DNA of 64,000 bases. Source: Neoscytalidium dimidiatum (Eukaryota; Ascomycota; Dothideomycetes; Botryosphaeriales; Botryosphaeriaceae). Shown here piece after piece: positions 58,184-64,000 of this stretch (position 1 is the first letter of the stretch; every line of letters starts with the position of its first letter). The translations under genes were made by a program, and so were the position numbers. The notes under the pieces were generated by a model. That model did not search any database, was not told the DNA's origin, and saw only the letters and a list, made by a program, of their open reading frames with translations. The stretch is taken from assembly GCA_037367355.1 (NCBI GenBank), contig CM074698.1, positions 558,001 through 622,000 of the forward strand. The letters are read 5' to 3'.

Positions 58184-59450
58184 ATGTCTGGATACGCCGG
58201 CCGCCGGGCACCGAACGTGTCCCAGTACATCCAGGATCTCAACACCGTTCCCACCCCGCAGGAGCTGCAGCAGCCCCAAGACAACTTCGGCCTCGACGAC
58301 GATCTCTCGCTGTTCACCAACACCGAATTCTTCGACTTTGACCTGGGCACGTCGCTTCCCGAGGTGTCGCAGCCCGCGTCCGCGTCGCTCGACAACTTCG
58401 ATCCGCACGCCGAGGAGCGCGCGCAGCGCCGCAACGCATCGATCGCCTCGTCGTACGGCCAGCAGCAGCAGCCGCAGCCGCAGCCGCAGCAGCAGGGCAA
58501 GAACATGGACTTCAACTTCTCTGGTGAGTGTTAATTTCCGTTTTGCACTTTTTTGCATCGTTCATGCGGCCCTGCCCATGCGTCTCGGCGATTGGCAGGG
58601 TCTTTCACGAACTCCACCAACGGTGCCATTTCGTTGCGAAATTGCATCATCACTGAGTTCCCGTCGCTCTGGCCCCTATCACCGCGTTGGGCTTAAGCCT
58701 GCCGCGCGATGCACCTATTAGGCTGCTCGCAGTCGTGTGGGATGCGAGATCCTAGCCAGCGTATCTAGTCTCTAGTGGGCTTCCGAAGCACGCCATCACC
58801 CGTGATCCAGGCGGGTAGCCCGAGCCATCATCAACCACTACCATATTTCAAGTCTCCGTATAAACACCTACCCTATCCAGTATACAGTACTGATGTCGTA
58901 CTATCAAGGCGAGTTCCAATCTCTCGACTTCTCCTTCCCGGTCGGAGGTCTGTCCGACCCCAACTTCCAGCACCAGCCGAATCCGTACCCGGTGCAGCAC
59001 CAGAATGGCACCAGCACCTCGTCGCCTATCTCTGCCACTTCGCCGACCAGCGCCTCCGCCAGCAAGCGCAAATTCGATGGCCTGAATCCGCAAGGCACCC
59101 AAGGCCTCTCCGTCGAGGAGATCTCCCGCCTCGCCGCCGAGGAGGACAAGCGCCGCCGCAACACCGCCGCCTCCGCCCGTTTCCGGATCAAGAAGAAGCA
59201 GCGCGAGCAGCAGCTCGAGAAGACTGCGAAGGAGATGACCGACAAGGTTTCCACGCTCGAGAGCCGTGTCGCCCAGCTCGAGATGGAGAACAAGTGGCTC
59301 AAGGGCCTCATCACCGAGAAGAACGACGGCAAGAACACCAGCGAGTTCGCCGAGCTGTATCGCAAGTTCATCGGCAACGACAACAGCAAGGAGGAGAGGA
59401 GTAAGGAGGAAAACAAGGACGGCGTCGGCACCAAGGTCGAGAAGGAGTAA
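58184..59450 (+). CDS. bZIP transcription factor, CYS3/METR-like
   Basis: Resembles the CYS3/METR regulators of sulfur assimilation in Pezizomycotina. Exon 1 is 58184-58523 (donor GTGAGT). Exon 2 starts at 58888 (acceptor TACAG) or 58909 (CAAG), both in frame, and ends at 59450, giving 300 or 293 aa. The start MSGYAGRRAPNVSQYIQDLN and acidic FFDFDLGTSLPEV are family-like. The basic region is KRRRNTAASARFRIKKKQRE near 201-220, preceded by LSVEEISRLAAEEDK and followed by a leucine zipper (TLESRVAQLEMENKWLKGLI). The intron (364-385 nt) is long for this locus, and exon 2 holds an ATG (58893) that could start a shorter isoform keeping the bZIP. CYS3/METR activity is usually controlled by sulfur supply and SCF ubiquitination. 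Confidence 0.85.
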
Positions 59451-61602
59451 ATGGAATCGACCCTGGCATTTTCTGTTGTTTCCAGCATTCTCGTTGTCCT
59501 TTCTTGTTTCTCGTTGTTCTCTTGCAAAGGCGCGAGGCGCGTGGGTGGTTGAAGGCGACGACGAGCGAAGGGCGCGATGGTGGATGGGCCCGTCAACACC
59601 GCGATTCAAAGCAGCACGCCCGCCACGGTGATGTCATGAGCATCTGGTCGGACTTCTCGTCGTTCGTCTCAACTGTGGGATAGTTTCATCGTCTGCGCAT
59701 GGCTAGCCATCCACGAAGTAATGCGGAGGTTGTATAGCAACACAGGGAGATGTTTCTACGGCTTTCTACACTTTCTCTTCATGATCCTAACTGGCCGTGG
59801 ACGCCTTGGATGGCCCCATGCCTTGATGTTTATACCCAAATGATTTACTTTTCGCCTTCTACTACGAACCCTCAAGCCTTCAAAGCCGTCGCTGTGCACA
59901 TCTTGTGGCCAACTCATCCAGGTGGACGCCTACAGCGGCTGAACACGAGCTCGGCGTGGGCAGCATGAATCGACGAAATGCCCGAGGCGGCGAAACTGGG
60001 CGTGTGAGCATAAGCCGTGATTGCCCGCCGTTTCTTGGTAATACTGGGATGGCGTGCTTTTGGCTTTTCCTAGCTTGATCATTTCCCGTTTCGTAAGGGG
60101 AAAGTCACCACAGCAGGGAAATTCACGGCGATGGGCGCCTGCGCGGAGAAACAATACAACGTCGCCTATGGGGGCGAAACACATCTTACGGGCGCAACGC
60201 TATAGCGACATGGACGAGGGCCCCCGTCGGAGCGTCCTCTTAGCGGCAACGACTTTCCTATACCTGAACACCGCTCTCCTGAGCCGGTCATCGTACATGG
60301 CGTCATTACTTTTGGGTCTTGTGTCGACCCCGAGGGATGAACCCAACAACTTATCCGTTGCCCACTTTAGATCTACAGCATCATTGTCTTCCGTCTGAAC
60401 TACGAGCTAGCATCATCTTCATCGCCGCGATGGAGCTGCAGCAGTATGCTCTCCTCTCACTTCACTTCTAATGATCCCTAGGACCCCAATATTGGGCGGA
60501 CCGGTCGTCCCTGAGCCGCGCCCTCCGACCGCTCCCGTCAAGCTTCTCTAACCCCTGCCGTGCGTGCAGCTGCTCTGCGTGCATGGCGGGATCGGAAGAT
60601 AAGGGAAACTCCCATATCCTCGGAGAGCCGCGCAGAGGCTTGGGCAAGGGATGCCGGGAATGCCGAGACGGCCGCGGAGACTTTATCAATGCAAGGAACG
60701 GGCATTTAGCAAGGGTGAGAATCGCGTGGACGTGTTGAATAATCGACTACACTGAGAGTATAGAGATGGAGATGCCTTCGTGGTGAGTTTCGCTGACAAG
60801 AGAGCGCTAACACAGCAGCGACGCTCGTGGGATTGTGTGACACCAGCCATGTGTGCGACCGAAACTCCGAGAACGAGCCACGAGCCTCGTCGACTCCACC
60901 TATATGCTACTCTGCCGCGACCCATTGATTTAGCCTTTAATATCACTGACGGCGCTGAGTTGTCGCAGCCCAGGTTCCTAGACTCAGGGGCTGCGAGTCG
61001 GCGCCAGCGGAACGACATTTTCGCAATGCTCGGATGGCCTCTGCTACCGGAGGTTAGCTACTACACACCACAGTTCCTGATTTGATTGATCTTGAACCGG
61101 CTACGGTCTATCCAGCTGCAATGAGTCGTCAGTCTCGAAGTCCCGGCGTTTCTTCAGCGCGTCCGGAAACCGTCGGAAACAACACATTCGGCAACATTTC
61201 TCTATATCCACGACGATTCAATATGGCAGACGAGAAAACCTTAACGTAGAATAGGCCTTCCCACGAGATTTGTACTCTGACGATCGTAACTGAAGTACGC
61301 AAACTCGTCCAGTTAGGTATTAGAAGGTTTCGCTTTACTTGCAGAGCCTCAGCCCTCAACAACTGCTTCAACAAACAATTTGATCACGCAACGCATTCAC
61401 GGCTTCTCACCAACAGGCTATCGATCTATCCTACTCTATTTTGCAAGCTGGACACTCCCAGCACTGACTGTGTGTGCGGCGTAGGCGACGGGAAGCCCTA
61501 GCAAGCGAAAGCCACAGTGCACATAGGACCGGACCCCTTTTCGCGCCTTGCTTCAGCCGGGCGGGCTCACGCACCAACCTACACTTTCGACAAAGGGAGC
61601 CC
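59451..61602. other. Convergent intergenic region, bZIP gene / TauD dioxygenase
   Basis: About 2.15 kb without a supported gene. Open frames up to 115 codons (60054-60398 plus, 60686-61018 minus) are featureless. The element at 59628-59637 reads, on the minus strand, one base away from the CYS3 consensus ATGRYRYCAT; this may be chance. No RNA gene recognised. Confidence 0.5.
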
Positions 61603-62387
61603 TCACTGCTTCTCCAAAGCCTCCGGCGCGAACGGTTGCGGTATGCTTCCGTACGGCAGCAACCTGACCATGTGCCTTCTCGCGCCGTCTTCGAAATCCG
61701 GAATCGCGGTATGGGCGGCAGTCCTCTGAACGAAAGAGCACCCTAGAATCAGCATACAAATCTCTCTCACTCACACACAGACGTCAAAAAAACCCCCTCC
61801 CCACTCGCCAGACACCATGACGAAGCCGCCCAACAAAACTACAGCATACTCGGACGAAAGGGGGTCAAAAAAGAGAGCAAGCTCACCTGATCCCACACGA
61901 CCACCGTCCCCTTCTCCCACCTCACCCGACACGAGAAATCCAAGCTCCGGATATGCTCGTGCAAGAAGGCCAGCACGTGCGCGCTCTCCTGCGGCAGGGC
62001 GCCCACGACCTCGCGCGCGATGGTCGGGTTGACGAACAGGGCCGGCAGGCCCGTCACCGGCTGCCTGATGACGAGCGGGTGGGGCGCGGCGACGGCCTCG
62101 CGCGCGGCGCGCTCGGGGCCGACGCGCGCGACCTCGCCGACGGAGGCGCTGGTGTGCAGCAGCCGCAGCGGGTGCAGGGTGGCGCGGTAGGCGGGCGACA
62201 GCGCGGCGTAGGCGGCCGTCAGCGACGTGAAGGCCGTGTCGCCGCCGCCCGAGGCGGGCGTCTCGAGCGCGAAGAAGAGCGTCGTCGAGGGCACGTTGGG
62301 CGTGAAGGTCTGGTCGATGTGCCAGAGGTCGTAGGTCGTGCGCGGGCCGAGCAGCGTGCGGAGGTTGCCTCTGTTGGGTTCAGTGAT

Positions 62388-62452
<65 letters not shown>

Positions 62453-63133
62453 CTCGCTCTCTCTTTCTCTCTCTCTCGCTAGAGGACTGCGCTAGAAAGG
62501 TGTTGTACAACTGGCGATGGTGGGAGGAAAGACGCGCGCGGTGAACACTCACACTTTCTCGTCCGCGTACACGACGTGGAATTCGGGCCCCGTCGCCGCT
62601 GGGTGCCCCATCGTGGGGTGCTGGTGCAGCGGGCCATAGTGCTCCGCGATGGCACGCTGCCGCGCGAAGCCTACGTCTGCGAAGTCCTGGTCCCTCTACA
62701 CCTCGCCCGAAAAAAAGACATCACCGAGCTCAGCAATCTGCAATCTCAAAGAAAAAAAAAACAACACTAGATATTTCTCTACGAAAAAAAAAAGGGGGGG
62801 GGGTTTCCTTACGAACACGAGCACCCCCCTCTCGGCCGCGTACAGCGCGACCTCGTCCAGCCCGGCGGGCGACAGAGCGCTCAGCTGCACGCCTCGAATC
62901 TCCGTCCCTATGCGCGGCGTGATGTCCTGCACGACGGCGCCTTTCGCGCCCAGCAGGGACGGCTTGGCGGGGTCGGCGCGCAGGCCGGGCTCCGGCGCGT
63001 CGAAGGCGGGCACGGCGAGCGTGGGCGTGAAGCCCTCGGGCCGGACGGGCAGGTAGTGCGGATAGAGGGGCTCGGAAGGGGAGGTGGGAGCGTTGTTGGC
63101 GGCGGTGGTGGTGGTGGTGGTGGTGGCGACCAT
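61603..63133 (-). CDS. TauD/TfdA-family Fe(II)/2-oxoglutarate dioxygenase
   Basis: Likely alpha-ketoglutarate-dependent sulfonate/taurine-type dioxygenase, releasing sulfite from organosulfur compounds. Minus-strand exons 63133-62813, 62695-62553, 62370-61887 and 61725-61603 (phases 0, 2, 0) give 356 aa. The N-terminus is Thr-rich (MVATTTTTTTAANN), followed by YLPVRPEGFTPTLAVPAFD and QDITPRIGTEIRGVQLSALS. Exon 2 carries DQDFADVGFARQRAIAEHYG and HQHPTMGHPA. The iron facial triad is His and Asp of TYDLWHIDQTF (about 173-175) and His321 of QRTAAHTAIPDF; the 2-oxoglutarate Arg lies in GARRHMVRLLPYG. The last exon was recovered from an internal acceptor. Substrate is unproven: fungal members also act on other acids. 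An Arg/Ala-rich loop (REAVAAPHPLVIRQP) matches the family. Confidence 0.87.
62392..62479. repeat. CT microsatellite in dioxygenase intron 2
   Basis: About 88 bp, with a long perfect CT run to 62449 and interrupted CT/CG units after. It lies in the intron 62371-62552, whose transcript strand reads GA repeats about 20 nt before the acceptor. Confidence 0.92.
62782..62803. repeat. Poly-A/poly-G run in dioxygenase intron 1
   Basis: An A run followed by a G run on the plus strand (C then T in the transcript). It is a slippage-prone tract close to the exon 1 donor. Confidence 0.88.
63105..63126. repeat. GGT triplet repeat encoding poly-Thr
   Basis: Seven GGT-type triplets (ACC on minus) encode the Thr run at the dioxygenase N-terminus. 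Variation would change only the disordered start. Confidence 0.85.
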
Positions 63134-64000
63134 GGCGATTGCGTATGCGGGATATGCGAGTATGGGATGCGCGTGTGCTGCGTGGATCACCGTATTGGGC
63201 GGGTAAACGCGGCAGGAAGAAACGAATAGATTTTTCTTTTTCTTTTTTGGTCTGCTTTTACGGCATGTAAGGCACGCGCGGCGGCGCGGTGAGGTTTGCT
63301 GGATATTAAGCACGCGACTGCTTTTGCCCACATGGCCCTGTCGTGTTCGACCGTCGCCGCTGTTGTATCGAGTAGACGTGGGCGTGGTTGGCTGAACGGG
63401 CCAGGAAGGTCTTAGTTCCCGCGCACTTTACTCGAGACGTTGACGCGCCTTGCTGTCTGGGGGAAGGCGTTGGGCAGATCTTGTACGGTCCGGGTATGGC
63501 GTCGTGTATGCTTGATTCTTCGCGGGGACGTAACGCGCTTCGCCAAGGGATTTCGCAAGAAGGATCTGATATTTGCACATCGACCGGCACCCGCAATGTG
63601 ACTTTTTTGCCTCATTCTGCTAGCAAGACGCCGCAGCGCTGCGATCGCGATGTCACCCCATTTTCCCTCCAATATTCGGCCTTGTTCCTGGCCCATCGTT
63701 CCGGACGGCAGTGCCGAGCTGAAGTAAATGGGGGGCCATGTGGTTCCGCGCGTGGATCAGTGGGCTTCTCCGGCGCGTCCATATCCATCGAGTAAGCCGC
63801 TGCGTTTCCATTAATGTAGTGGCTGAAGGCATGTGGGGGTGCGAGCGTGATAAGACCGCTCTGGCTGCCCAATATTGAACGGAGTATGCCTTGCTGATTT
63901 CCTGCATCCTGTTATTTGCGCGTCCGAGGTATATCACGCAGCCGAGACCCTTCTTCGCCACGGACGCGGCGTCTCGAGCGCCTTTTGGAAAATTTGCATC
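63134..64000. other. Dioxygenase promoter and right window edge
   Basis: No supported gene. Frames at 63388-63795 plus and 63653-63961 minus are featureless. It should contain the dioxygenase promoter; no clear sulfur-regulator site of the type ATGRYRYCAT was found on inspection. Confidence 0.5.

Overview
This window is a stretch of nuclear chromosome from a filamentous ascomycete (Pezizomycotina). The class is not fixed by sequence alone; a Dothideomycete or a relative is my guess. The signs are short introns of about 45-160 nt with GTRAGT-like donors and CAG/TAG acceptors, GC-rich coding sequence, roughly 0.3-2.4 kb between genes, and ascomycete families such as the DASH subunit Dad2, Chl4/CENP-N, a CYS3/METR-type bZIP and a DUF1857 protein. 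I see no prokaryotic gene organisation, CRISPR array, transposon, rRNA or convincing tRNA.

Layout. 0-8 kb: replication factor PSF2 (+), ribosomal protein eL31 (-), a CHY/RING ubiquitin ligase (-) and the Fe-S assembly adaptor LTO1 (+). 8-19 kb: a Ser/Ala-rich GPI-type surface protein, mitochondrial cytochrome c peroxidase, an Aco2-type mitochondrial aconitase and cytosolic methionyl-tRNA synthetase, all on minus. 19-30 kb: an unknown probable membrane protein with Glu-Pro repeats (-), a short RecQ helicase (-), a PPR protein (-) divergent from mitoribosomal protein mS23/RSM25 (+), and a five-exon TatD nuclease (-). 30-44 kb: a large F-box protein (-) divergent from an allantoate-type MFS permease (+), a DUF1857 protein (+), an NCBP3-like cap-binding protein with repeated ELFP motifs (-) and a Myb/SANT-like protein (-). 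46-57 kb: COPII SEC23 (+), then chromosome-segregation genes: shugoshin (-), DAD2 (+) and CHL4/CENP-N (-), with an uncharacterised helix-hairpin-helix protein (-) among them. 57-64 kb: a CYS3/METR-like bZIP (+) and, facing it, a TauD-family dioxygenase (-).

Most genes are housekeeping. Three layouts stand out. SGO1 and DAD2 are divergent over a 336-bp promoter holding a forkhead-type site, with CENP-N 2.6 kb beyond DAD2's far side. The PPR and mS23 genes, both for mitochondrial expression, are also divergent. The sulfur-regulator-like bZIP lies next to a sulfonate-type dioxygenase. I found no coherent, clearly new multi-gene system. The most novel-looking material is inside single proteins: the ELFP motif array of the NCBP3 homologue, the HhH/poly-Glu protein and the EP-repeat membrane protein. 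Exon coordinates were derived by hand from splice signals, reading-frame phase and remembered family patterns; no alignment or transcript was available.
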